Part shown: in pieces, positions 8,311 through 16,038 of the stretch | Numbering within the stretch: position 1 is the stretch's first letter | Layout: each line of letters opens with the position of its first letter | Assembly (NCBI RefSeq): GCF_000020725.1 | Contig: NC_011146.1 | Coordinates: 1,921,501-1,985,500 of the forward strand | DNA length: 64,000 nt | Direction: 5' to 3' | Source: Citrifermentans bemidjiense Bem | GTDB lineage: Bacteria > Desulfobacterota > Desulfuromonadia > Geobacterales > Geobacteraceae | Notes under the pieces: generated by a model | Seen by the model: only the letters and a program-made list of their open reading frames with translations | Database searches by the model: none | What the model was told of the DNA's origin: nothing | Translations under genes and position numbers: made by a program

Positions 8311-9894
8311 ATGCCATTTCTGCTACGAAACCTCACCCTCTCCCCCGGAGAGGAGGAGCGCCTATTGCGCCCTCTGGCCGCGGCGAAGCTGGGCGTGCCC
8401 GAGAGCGCCGTCACCTCCTTGTCGCTGGTTAGAAAAGGGGTCGACGCCCGCAAGAAGGGGAAGATCAAGCTGGTCTACACGGTGCAGGTGACCGTTAAGG
8501 ACGAGTCGCGGGTCAAGGAGGGGGGGGACGTCTCCCGAGTGGAGCCGGCCGCAAGGGAAGAGTTCCCGAAGCTCGCCTCGAAGGAGCGCATCGTCATCGT
8601 CGGCATGGGGCCGGCCGGCCTCTTCGCGGCGCTTAGGCTCGCCGAATACGGGCTTTCCGCCCTGGTCCTCGAGCGCGGACGGGAGGTGGAGAAAAGAGCC
8701 GCCGACGTTTCCCGCTTCTGGCGCGCGGGGGAGCTCCTCCCCGAGAGCAACGTGCAGTTCGGCGAGGGGGGGGCGGGGACCTTTTCGGACGGCAAGCTCA
8801 CCACGCGGGTGAAGGACGAGAACTGCGGCTGGGTGCTGAGGCAGCTCGTCCATTTCGGAGCGCCGCCGGAGATCCTCTACGCTGCGAAGCCGCACATAGG
8901 TACGGACCGGCTGCGCGCCGTGGTGAAGGGGATCAGGGAGAGGCTGATCCAGGCCGGTTTCGAGATCCGCTTCGAGAGCAGGGTGAGCGGGATCGGGCTT
9001 TCCGGCAACCGGGTGAGCGCGGTGATGGTGAACGAGACCTCGGAGCACCCCTGCGACACGCTGCTGCTGGCGCCGGGCCACAGCGCGCGCGACACCTACG
9101 CCATGCTGCACCGGGCCGGGGTGGCGCTGGAGGCAAAGCCGTTCGCGGTGGGGCTTAGGGTAGAGCACCCGCAGGCCCTGATCGACGAGATCCAGTACGG
9201 CAGGAACCCGCATCCCCAGCTCCCGCCGGCCGAGTATGCGCAGGCCTACAACAACGAGAAGACCGGGCGCTCCGCCTACTCCTTCTGCATGTGCCCGGGA
9301 GGGGTGGTGGTCGCAGCCGCCTCCGAGGCGGGCGGGGTCGTGGTGAACGGGATGAGCGGCTACCGCCGCAACGGCCCCGGCGCCAACAGCGCGCTCGTTG
9401 TCACCGTGGGCCCGGCAGATTTCCCCGGCGCCTCCCCGCTTTCCGGGATCGAGTTCCAGCGCGACCTGGAGCGGCGCGCCTTCGCGGCCGGGGGAGGGGG
9501 GTACCTGGCGCCGGCGCAGAGCCTTATGGCCTTTCTGGGCGAGGGGAAGGGGAGGGTCGCTTCCAGCTATCGTCCGGGCGTCGTCGAATGCGAGCTGACG
9601 CCGCTTCTCCCTCCTGCCGTCGCCGCGACGCTCAAGGAGGGGATTCGCCACTTCGACCGGAAGATGCGCGGCTTCATGAGCGCCGAGGCTACCTTGACCG
9701 CGGTCGAGACCAGGACCTCGGCCCCCTTGCGCATCCTGCGGGCTCCCGACCTGCAGTCGGTCTCCCATCCGGGACTCTACCCCACAGGCGAGGGAGCGGG
9801 TTACGCCGGCGGTATCATGAGCGCCGCCCTCGACGGGATCCGCGTGGCCGACGCCATCGCGGCGAGGCTTCGCGCCGAGAGCCAAAAGCCTTAG
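8311..9894 (+). CDS. FAD-dependent dehydrogenase of the COG2509 type
   Basis: The 527-residue flavoprotein has an N-terminal about 85-residue domain that precedes the dinucleotide-binding motif IVGMGPAG (residues 96-103). A second flavin contact region follows (NVQFGEGGAGTFSDGKL), and a C-terminal GEGAGYAGGIMSAALDG motif should close over FAD. This order is that of the widespread but functionally uncharacterised COG2509 group. It starts 10 bp after the receiver gene. The substrate is unknown. A cytoplasmic location is inferred from the lack of a signal peptide. Confidence 0.85.
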   Translation: MPFLLRNLTLSPGEEERLLRPLAAAKLGVPESAVTSLSLVRKGVDARKKGKIKLVYTVQVTVKDESRVKEGGDVSRVEPAAREEFPKLASKERIVIVGMGPAGLFAALRLAEYGLSALVLERGREVEKRAADVSRFWRAGELLPESNVQFGEGGAGTFSDGKLTTRVKDENCGWVLRQLVHFGAPPEILYAAKPHIGTDRLRAVVKGIRERLIQAGFEIRFESRVSGIGLSGNRVSAVMVNETSEHPCDTLLLAPGHSARDTYAMLHRAGVALEAKPFAVGLRVEHPQALIDEIQYGRNPHPQLPPAEYAQAYNNEKTGRSAYSFCMCPGGVVVAAASEAGGVVVNGMSGYRRNGPGANSALVVTVGPADFPGASPLSGIEFQRDLERRAFAAGGGGYLAPAQSLMAFLGEGKGRVASSYRPGVVECELTPLLPPAVAATLKEGIRHFDRKMRGFMSAEATLTAVETRTSAPLRILRAPDLQSVSHPGLYPTGEGAGYAGGIMSAALDGIRVADAIAARLRAESQKP

Positions 9895-9934
9895 CAGTAG
9901 CACCAACCGGTTTCAAGCCTACAAGGAGCTTCAT

Positions 9935-11101
9935 GTGAAAAAGAAATGCGTTGCCGAGATAAAGGACCGCGACCTCGTGGAAGCGGTCTTCCTGGTCAAG
10001 GAGAAGATCGTGGCCATGGCCAAGAACGGCAAGCCGTACCTCACCCTGAAGCTTATGGACAAAAGCGGCGAGGTCGACGCCAAGGTCTGGGACAACGCGG
10101 ACCAGGTGGGGGCGCTTTTCGATCGCAACGACTTCCTGGAGGTGCGCGCCAAGGCGAGCGTCTACCTGGGGAAGATGCAGCTGATCGTCTCGGAGCTGAA
10201 GAAGGTTCCCGATGACTCGGTGGATCTGGCGGATTTTCTTCCCGAAACCGACCGGGACATCGAGGCGATGGTCGAGGAGCTGCACGCCCTCGTCGCCGGC
10301 GTGAAGGACCCTGACCTAGCCAGGCTTTTGTCCTCCTTCTTCCACGACCCTGAGCTTTTGGCCCAGTACAGCGTCGCCCCCGCGGCCAAGGGGATGCACC
10401 ACGTCTATCTCGGGGGGCTTTTGGAGCACTCGCTTGCCGTGGCGAAGCTGGTAGACGCCATGGTCCCGCTCTACCCGGGGCTGAACCGGGACCTCCTCGT
10501 CGCCGGGGCGCTTTTGCACGACGTGGGTAAGGTGCGGGAGATGACCTACCTGCGCTGCTTCGACTACTCGGACGAGGGGAAGCTGATCGGCCACATCACC
10601 ATCGGGGCCGAGATGCTGCACGAGCGGATCACGGCGCTGCCGGGGTTTCCGGCCGAGCTCGCCATGCTCTTGAAGCACATGATCCTGTCGCATCACGGCC
10701 AGTACGAGTACGGCTCCCCGAAGCGCCCGAAGACGCTGGAGGCGACCATCCTGAACTACCTGGACGATCTCGACTCCAAGATCAACGGCATCCGGACCCA
10801 CATCCGCAAGGAACCCGACAACCCCTCGCGCTGGACCTCGTACCACCGCCTCTACGACCGCTACTTCTTCAAGGAGAACTGCCTGCCGGAGGAGGAGCTG
10901 GAACTCTCCCCGGCGGCAGGCCTGGAGCCGTCCGAGCTGATGCCGCAGACGGTGGAGGCGCCGGTGCCGGTACCGTCCCCCTCTAGCGCGCCGGAGCAGG
11001 GAGCGCCGCGCCGGGAGCGCCAGGAGGCCCCCCGCGCTGGCCAGGAGCGCAAGAGCTTCAGCAACAACCCTTTCGCCGCGCTGAAAAACGGCAAGGAATA
11101 A
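9935..11101 (+). CDS. OB-fold/HD-domain 3'-5' exoribonuclease, YhaM-like
   Basis: The 388-residue protein starts at GTG 9935 after AAGGAG. Residues 1-95 form an OB-fold nucleic-acid-binding module. Residues about 150-310 form an HD phosphohydrolase domain with metal ligands in LLEHSLAVA (His 165) and LLHDVGKV (His195-Asp196). This is the YhaM architecture, a 3'-5' exonuclease trimming RNA or ssDNA. The C-terminal 70 residues are Pro/Ala/Glu-rich and not part of the family core, so they may be a disordered tail for protein contacts. Confidence 0.85.
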   Translation: MKKKCVAEIKDRDLVEAVFLVKEKIVAMAKNGKPYLTLKLMDKSGEVDAKVWDNADQVGALFDRNDFLEVRAKASVYLGKMQLIVSELKKVPDDSVDLADFLPETDRDIEAMVEELHALVAGVKDPDLARLLSSFFHDPELLAQYSVAPAAKGMHHVYLGGLLEHSLAVAKLVDAMVPLYPGLNRDLLVAGALLHDVGKVREMTYLRCFDYSDEGKLIGHITIGAEMLHERITALPGFPAELAMLLKHMILSHHGQYEYGSPKRPKTLEATILNYLDDLDSKINGIRTHIRKEPDNPSRWTSYHRLYDRYFFKENCLPEEELELSPAAGLEPSELMPQTVEAPVPVPSPSSAPEQGAPRRERQEAPRAGQERKSFSNNPFAALKNGKE

Positions 11102-11170
11102 GCATCCGCTGAGTTTGAAGCGGGTTCGGGGCGCAGCCAAAAAGCCCCGGCCGCGCAAGGAGGAAATGCC

Positions 11171-11800
11171 ATGTTATTCGAGACCATAGTGGTTGGCGCC
11201 CTCGGGGTCAACTGCTTCATACTGGGAGACAAGCAGAGTAACGAAGGGGTGGTGGTGGACCCGGGTGCAGACTTCGAGCTGATCGCCGACGCCATCGCGC
11301 GCTTCGGGATCAAGGTCAAGTACATCATCAACACCCACGGCCACTTCGACCACGTCGGCTGCAACCGTAGCGTCCAAGAGAAGACCGGCGCGGAGCTTTT
11401 GATCCACCAGGGGGACCAAACGCTTCTGGAACTGGCCGCCAAAAGCGCGCAGAAGTACGGGCTTAAGGCCGAGGCCTCTCCTGCCCCGACACGGTTTCTT
11501 GAGGACGGCATGAAGCTCGAATTCGGCAAGCGCACCATCGAGGTGCTGCACACGCCCGGGCACACCCAGGGGGGGTGCTGCCTCCTTCTCGCCCACGAGA
11601 AGCTGGTGATCACCGGCGACACCCTTTTCGCCGACTCTGTCGGGCGCACCGACCTCCCCGGCGGGTCGCACGAGCAGCTGATGGCCTCGATCAAGGCGAA
11701 GTTGATGCCGCTTCCCGACGACACCACCGTCTGGCCCGGACACGGCCCCTCCAGCACCATCGGCCGCGAGAGGCGCAGCAATCCCTACATCAACGAATAG
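11171..11800 (+). CDS. MBL-fold metallo-hydrolase, glyoxalase II-like
   Basis: The 209-residue product has the metal-binding signature THGHFDH (His56, His58, Asp60, His61), then HTPGHTQGG, TGDTLF and a final PGHGPSS histidine. This is the complete set for a dinuclear metal site of the glyoxalase-II-like/YcbL group, which hydrolyses thioesters such as S-lactoylglutathione. The exact substrate is not fixed. AAGGAGG precedes the ATG. It is 9 bp from coaBC, so the two genes are probably co-transcribed. Confidence 0.88.
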   Translation: MLFETIVVGALGVNCFILGDKQSNEGVVVDPGADFELIADAIARFGIKVKYIINTHGHFDHVGCNRSVQEKTGAELLIHQGDQTLLELAAKSAQKYGLKAEASPAPTRFLEDGMKLEFGKRTIEVLHTPGHTQGGCCLLLAHEKLVITGDTLFADSVGRTDLPGGSHEQLMASIKAKLMPLPDDTTVWPGHGPSSTIGRERRSNPYINE

Positions 11801-11809
11801 GAGGAGGCG

Positions 11810-13045
11810 ATGCTGAAAGGGAAGGAGATCGTTCTCGGGGTAACCGGCGGGATTGCGGTGTACAAGGCCGTCGAACTTTTGCGCCTTTTGGTCAAGGCGG
11901 GTGCGACGGTACACGTGGTTATGACGCAGGCCGCGAAACAGTTCGTCACGCCGCTCACCTTCCAGACCCTTTCGGGTAACCCCGTGCACAGCGAGCTCTT
12001 CAACCTGATCTCGGAGCAGGAGATAGGGCACATATCGCTCGCGGAAAGGGCCGACCTCTTCATCGTCGCCCCCGCCACGGCCAACTGCATCGGGAAACTC
12101 GCCTGCGGCATCGCCGACGACCTGCTGACCACTACCGTCATGGCCACCAAGGCGCCGGTCCTGATCGCCCCGGCCATGAACGTCAACATGTACCAGAACC
12201 CCATTTACCGCGAGAACGAAGAGCGCCTGAAAAAGCACGGCTACCTCTTCGTGGCGCCGGTCTGCGGCATGCTCGCCTGCGGCTATGAGGGGGAGGGGAA
12301 ACTTCAGGCCCCCGAAGTGATCCTAGCCGAGGCGGTGGCGGCGCTCACCCCCAAAAGGCTTGCGGGGGAGCGGATCCTGGTGACGGCGGGGCCGACCCTG
12401 GAAGAGATCGATCCGGTGCGCTTCATCAGCAACCACTCCTCGGGGAAGATGGGGTACGCCATAGCGAGGCAGGCGCAGCTAAAGGGAGCGGAGGTCACCC
12501 TGGTGACCGGGCCCACGGCGCTCGCAGCGCCGCACGGTGTGAAGGTGATCCGGGTGCAGAGCGCTGCCGAGATGCGGGACGCCGTCATGGGGCTTCTGGA
12601 GCGGACCGACATCGTGATCAAGGCGGCGGCGGTGGCGGACTACCGCCCGAAGTCCCGCAGCGGCGAGAAGATGAAGAAGAGCGCGGCTGCCCTTTCCATT
12701 GAACTGGAGAAAAACCCGGACATCCTGGCCGAGATAGGGGGGATGAAAGGGGAAAGGCTCCTGGTCGGATTCGCGGCAGAAACCCAGGAACTGGTGAAAA
12801 ACGCCACCGCGAAGCTGAACGCGAAGAACCTGGACCTCGTGGTCGCGAACGACGTCTCCCAGGAGGGGGCCGGCTTCAACGTCGACACCAACATCGCGAA
12901 GCTCTTGTACCGGGACGGCCGGGTGGAGGCGCTTCCCATGATGGGGAAAGAGGAGCTGGCGGGGGAGATACTGGAGCGCGTGGAACTGCTGCGCGGAGAG
13001 GGAGCCGGCAAGGCGGAAAAGCCGGGGAGCCCGTCAGCCCGATAG
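11810..13045 (+). CDS. coaBC: Bifunctional phosphopantothenoylcysteine decarboxylase / phosphopantothenate-cysteine ligase
   Basis: The gene covers two steps of coenzyme A synthesis. Residues 1 to about 180 are the flavin-dependent CoaC decarboxylase, with the APAMNVNMYQNP substrate motif and the CGMLACGYEGEGK clamp with the catalytic Cys. Residues about 188-400 are the CoaB ligase, with ILVTAGPTLEEIDPVRFISN and KAAAVADYRP. Length (411) is normal. Its last 12 bases overlap the convergent end of the zinc phospholipase C-like gene, with no room for a terminator between them. Confidence 0.96.
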   Translation: MLKGKEIVLGVTGGIAVYKAVELLRLLVKAGATVHVVMTQAAKQFVTPLTFQTLSGNPVHSELFNLISEQEIGHISLAERADLFIVAPATANCIGKLACGIADDLLTTTVMATKAPVLIAPAMNVNMYQNPIYRENEERLKKHGYLFVAPVCGMLACGYEGEGKLQAPEVILAEAVAALTPKRLAGERILVTAGPTLEEIDPVRFISNHSSGKMGYAIARQAQLKGAEVTLVTGPTALAAPHGVKVIRVQSAAEMRDAVMGLLERTDIVIKAAAVADYRPKSRSGEKMKKSAAALSIELEKNPDILAEIGGMKGERLLVGFAAETQELVKNATAKLNAKNLDLVVANDVSQEGAGFNVDTNIAKLLYRDGRVEALPMMGKEELAGEILERVELLRGEGAGKAEKPGSPSAR

Positions 13046-13954
13046 GATCTCCAAGAGGAGCTCGGGGCGGCAGATCGCCTGCTTCAGCTTCGGCTTCAGC
13101 TCCTCCAGTTCGTCTAAGGCCTGGGGCTTGGTGATCTTTCCGGTCCGGTACAAAAGGCGCAGGTTCTTCCTGACCGCTTCGGCTGCGGCGAGGGCGCGCT
13201 CGCCGGTCGGGTCGGCAAAGTAGTAGCGGGACTCTTCGTCGTTGTTGAGGAAGTCGAAGACCGCTTCCTGGGCGAGCTGCATGTACTCCTCCCGGTCATC
13301 CTCCTCCAGGACGTAGCGGGAGGTTTCCGAAAGGGTCTGCAAGAGCCCTTGCCATTTCTCCAGGCGGCTCACCAGCAGGATCGAGTTGAAGATCCTCTTG
13401 TTGGTGCCGAAGGAGAAGATGGTGTCGGAAAGGACCTTGCGCAAAAGCGCGTCGTTGGAGCTGAAATGTTCCAGGGACACCTTCTTCGCCGTCTCCCAGA
13501 TCTCCTTTTCCACGAAGTTTTCGAAGCGCATCTCCCAGTAGGCGTGCTTCAAGGTGAGGGAGGAGAAGCTCCTCATCACCTTGTAGGGGACGTAGTAGTT
13601 GTGGGCGATGCAGTCCGCGGCGAGATGGCTCAGGTAGCCGTAGGCGCAGGCCTTTTGCGCGTCGTCCCCCGCCTTGTCCAGCACGCGGTGGCCGATGCGC
13701 CAGCGGTGGCAGTGCTGCAGGTAGTGGGTGAACTTCTTGCCGAGCGTGATGTCGGCCGCGATAGTGCCGTAGAGAAAGTCGTAGGGATGGGCGCCGATAA
13801 CGGCCGCTACGGCGGGCTTGAGCGCGTCCAGGTTGGCGAGGACGTTCATGCCGAGCTGGAGATGGATGCCGGCGCCCCAGGCGTAGGCCTGCTCCGGCAC
13901 CGCTATGACCAGGAAGAGGGTTGCTGCAGCTAGTATCAACATGTGGTCGAGCAT
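13034..13954 (-). CDS. Exported zinc-dependent phospholipase C-like protein
   Basis: The protein has about 306 residues with a signal peptide. Cleavage after AYA would leave a mature N-terminus WGAGIH. In the zinc phospholipase C/S1-P1 nuclease group the N-terminal Trp amine binds zinc, so this match is telling. Further metal-ligand candidates are the His/Asp residues in GYLSHLAADCIAHN and YGTIAADI. It could act on phospholipids or be an inactive relative. The start is set at 13954; 13942 is possible. No good Shine-Dalgarno is seen at either. It is divergent from the next gene, only 34 bp apart. Confidence 0.75.
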   Translation of the reverse strand: MLDHMLILAAATLFLVIAVPEQAYAWGAGIHLQLGMNVLANLDALKPAVAAVIGAHPYDFLYGTIAADITLGKKFTHYLQHCHRWRIGHRVLDKAGDDAQKACAYGYLSHLAADCIAHNYYVPYKVMRSFSSLTLKHAYWEMRFENFVEKEIWETAKKVSLEHFSSNDALLRKVLSDTIFSFGTNKRIFNSILLVSRLEKWQGLLQTLSETSRYVLEEDDREEYMQLAQEAVFDFLNNDEESRYYFADPTGERALAAAEAVRKNLRLLYRTGKITKPQALDELEELKPKLKQAICRPELLLEILSG

Positions 13955-13988
13955 AGTTAATGAGCTTGAAAAAGTAAAGGGGTTTGGG

Positions 13989-14654
13989 ATGGTCGAGATG
14001 GACGAGCGGGAAACCGTGCTAGGCTCGCTGAAAGGGTACCTGGCGGAGCTTTTGGAGAGCGGCGTGGACGAGCTCACCTTTGGGGAGCCGGTTGCCGGAG
14101 AGCGGGAGAAGCGTGCCGCGGTCCAGGCACCGACCGCGCCCGCAGAGGCATTCCCGCAGGCGCCCGCCCCCTCTGCCGCGCCGGAGCCGGCGGCCCCGGT
14201 TCGTGCGGAGGCGAGCTACCGGCCGGCCGCGCCGGAAGATTCATTGCGAGTGGAAGGGGATCCGCGGGCCCGGCTGCTCTTCGTCATGCACGGATCGGGA
14301 TTCGCCGGGGAGGCGGGGGAGCTTCTGGAGAAGATCGTCGTCGCCATGGGATTGGGCAAGGAGCAGGTTGGCCTTTTAAGCTTTGACAGCGGTGAGGCTT
14401 CCCGCGCCGCCGTCGCCGGCCGGATCGCCGCGCTCGCTCCCGAGGTGGTGGTGAGCATGGGGGAGGAGGCGACCGCCCTGCTGCTCCAAAGCGAGGCCCC
14501 CCTGCAGCGGCTGCGGGGCAGGTTCCACGATCTGTCCGGGATAGCGCTCATGCCGACCCACCATCCCGAGGCGATGCTGGAGAACCAGGGGCTCAAACGG
14601 GACGCCTGGAACGACATGCAGCAGGTGATGGGGCGCCTGGGGCAGGGGCGCTAG
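13989..14654 (+). CDS. Degenerate uracil-DNA glycosylase-like protein without cysteines
   Basis: The 221-residue protein keeps the general layout of family 4 uracil-DNA glycosylases: an N-terminal helix, a Pro/Ala-rich linker (residues about 35-85), then RLLFVMHGS, AGELLEKIVVAMGL and a C-terminal LMPTHHPEAMLEN resembling the catalytic His loop. It contains no Cys at all, so it cannot bind the family's 4Fe-4S cluster, and the GEAPG motif-A region is replaced by VMHGSGFAG. It is probably a catalytically changed or dead paralog. The start at 13989 follows AAAGGGG. The end overlaps the convergent gene by 4 bp. Confidence 0.65.
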   Translation: MVEMDERETVLGSLKGYLAELLESGVDELTFGEPVAGEREKRAAVQAPTAPAEAFPQAPAPSAAPEPAAPVRAEASYRPAAPEDSLRVEGDPRARLLFVMHGSGFAGEAGELLEKIVVAMGLGKEQVGLLSFDSGEASRAAVAGRIAALAPEVVVSMGEEATALLLQSEAPLQRLRGRFHDLSGIALMPTHHPEAMLENQGLKRDAWNDMQQVMGRLGQGR

Positions 14655-15067
14655 CGCGGAGCGGTGCAGGTCTTGAGTCTGCCGTTCTCGAAGAGCACGA
14701 TCGGCTGCAGGTCGACGCAGATCTTGCCGTCCACCTCGACCCGGGTGGCGAGGACGCACCCTTCCAGTTTGCCGGAGGTATAGAAGCTGATAGTGCTGTA
14801 CTCGTTGCAGGCCAGCCCCTCGTAGTAGAAGAAGTCCCTGGTGATGCAGCTCTTCAAGGTCCCCAGTTCGTAGAACTCAGCCTCAGCGTACATGTTGCAT
14901 CTCACGCCGCTTAACAGGGTGATGTCTTTGAGCGGACAGGACTTCAACTCGCCGTTGGGGTAATAGATCACGGTCCCGCCCGGATTGCAGATGGATGCGT
15001 CGACCCCGAGAGCTTTCCCGCTCCCGATTGTCAGAAGCAGACTTAATGCGAGCAGTATGAGCTTCAT
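14651..15067 (-). CDS. Secreted Cys-containing protein with four MORN-like repeats
   Basis: The 138-residue product has an N-terminal signal peptide (LILLALSLLLTIGSG). The mature part is four imperfect repeats of about 30 residues with the pattern Y/F-x3-G-x-LKSC, ending in G-x2-CN (ELKSCPLKD, TLKSCITRD, KLEGCVLAT, RLKTCTAPR). The YYPNGELK units resemble YwqK/MORN antitoxin repeats. Paired cysteines in each repeat suggest disulfides in the periplasm. The start is set by GGAGGG before the ATG. Function is unknown. Confidence 0.7.
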   Translation of the reverse strand: MKLILLALSLLLTIGSGKALGVDASICNPGGTVIYYPNGELKSCPLKDITLLSGVRCNMYAEAEFYELGTLKSCITRDFFYYEGLACNEYSTISFYTSGKLEGCVLATRVEVDGKICVDLQPIVLFENGRLKTCTAPR

Positions 15068-15162
15068 GATCCCTCCCCGCTGCACTGGTTGATGGCTGCA
15101 AACACCCGCCAAGTATAGTGTCAAAATGAACCCTTTCAAATTTTCGTACTCTCCAGCCTGTC

Positions 15163-15190
15163 TTGACACACAATTTGCGTTGGATATTCT
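15163..15190 (+). promoter_or_regulatory. Putative sigma-70 promoter of the BON gene
   Basis: TTGACA (15163-15168), a 16-bp spacer and TATTCT (15185-15190) lie 46 bp before the BON gene start, in a divergent intergenic region. Confidence 0.55.
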
Positions 15191-15236
15191 TAATGCGCTT
15201 TCCGGCAGCTATATCCTCTAACAAAAGGAGATGGTT

Positions 15237-15554
15237 ATGGCAAAGTTTCGGCGCATCGTATTTCTCATCCTCTGTGCCTGCATGGCAGCCTCTGTCACCA
15301 CCGGTTGCAGGACCACACCCAAGCATGACAGCGCGGGCGAGTTCGTCGACGACTCGATGATCACGACGCGCGTGAAAGCGGCCATCTTCGACGAGATGGC
15401 GCTGAAGACCTTCCAGATCAACGTCACCACCTTTCAGGGGGTGGTGCAGTTGAGCGGCTTTGTGGACTCCGCCGACAACGCCAAGCGGGCAGGCGAGATC
15501 GCCCGCGGCGTCAAAGGGGTAAAAGAGGTGAGAAACGACCTGATCGCCAAGTGA
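15237..15554 (+). CDS. BON-domain lipoprotein
   Basis: The 105-residue precursor has a signal sequence ending in a lipobox (VTTGC) and a single BON domain (FVDDSMITTRVKAAIFDE to KEVRNDLIAK). BON domains occur in OsmY-like and other envelope proteins and bind phospholipid surfaces. The ATG at 15237 is chosen because AAGGAG lies at 15225-15230; an in-frame ATG at 15231 is too close. A terminator follows. Confidence 0.88.
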   Translation: MAKFRRIVFLILCACMAASVTTGCRTTPKHDSAGEFVDDSMITTRVKAAIFDEMALKTFQINVTTFQGVVQLSGFVDSADNAKRAGEIARGVKGVKEVRNDLIAK

Positions 15555-15575
15555 CGCATTACTTTCATACCCACA

Positions 15576-15600
15576 AAAAAACCCGCTGCGGCGGGTTTTT
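15576..15600. terminator. Bidirectional terminator
   Basis: AAAACCCGC and GCGGGTTTT around a TGC loop give A and T runs on both sides. It serves the BON gene (+) and the convergent DUF2795 gene (-). Confidence 0.85.
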
Positions 15601-15648
15601 CATTTCCGGGAAAAGCCCCCTCCCTTTGGGGAGGGGGGCTCAGCATCG

Positions 15649-15945
15649 TTAGTGGTGCGACTTGCTGTGGGACTTGCTCTGCCCCGCCTGGCTGCCTGGT
15701 TGTTGCTGCTTGCTGCTCGATTTGGATGAGCCCTCCTCGGACCCTTTCCCGCCGAACGCTTTCATGACGTCGGCCATGTTGCCGTATTCCCGGTCTTCCA
15801 TTTTCTGGATTTCGTCGATGACGACTTTCTCGGCTTTCATATGCTGGGCGTGTTTTACCAGATCCTTTTTATCTGCCGGGAAGTCTATGCCTTTGAGATT
15901 TTTCGTCACATTTGCCGGTGAGTGACCAGTACCACGCGTTGCCAT
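15649..15945 (-). CDS. DUF2795 small protein with Ser/Lys/Gln/His-rich tail
   Basis: The 98-residue protein has an N-terminal DUF2795-like region (GIDFPADKKDLVKHAQHMKA, about residues 1-60). The low-complexity C-tail is rich in Ser, Lys, Gln and His and ends in SHSKSHH. A strong AAGGAGG precedes the ATG. The function of DUF2795 is not known. The basic His-rich tail could bind metal or nucleic acid, which is only a suggestion. Confidence 0.75.
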   Translation of the reverse strand: MATRGTGHSPANVTKNLKGIDFPADKKDLVKHAQHMKAEKVVIDEIQKMEDREYGNMADVMKAFGGKGSEEGSSKSSSKQQQPGSQAGQSKSHSKSHH

Positions 15946-16038
15946 AACTCCTCCTTTTAAGCCACTTTTAACAACCTTGTTACAAGTCGATTATATTGAG
16001 TTGGTTTTTTTTAATCAACGCAAAAAGCCTCTGATAGC

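Noticed and set aside
8362-9906. Long open frame (over 500 codons) on the minus strand opposite the COG2509 flavoprotein
   Set aside because: It is an antisense shadow caused by high GC; it is Pro/Arg/His-rich, has no motif or ribosome site and overlaps a well-supported gene.
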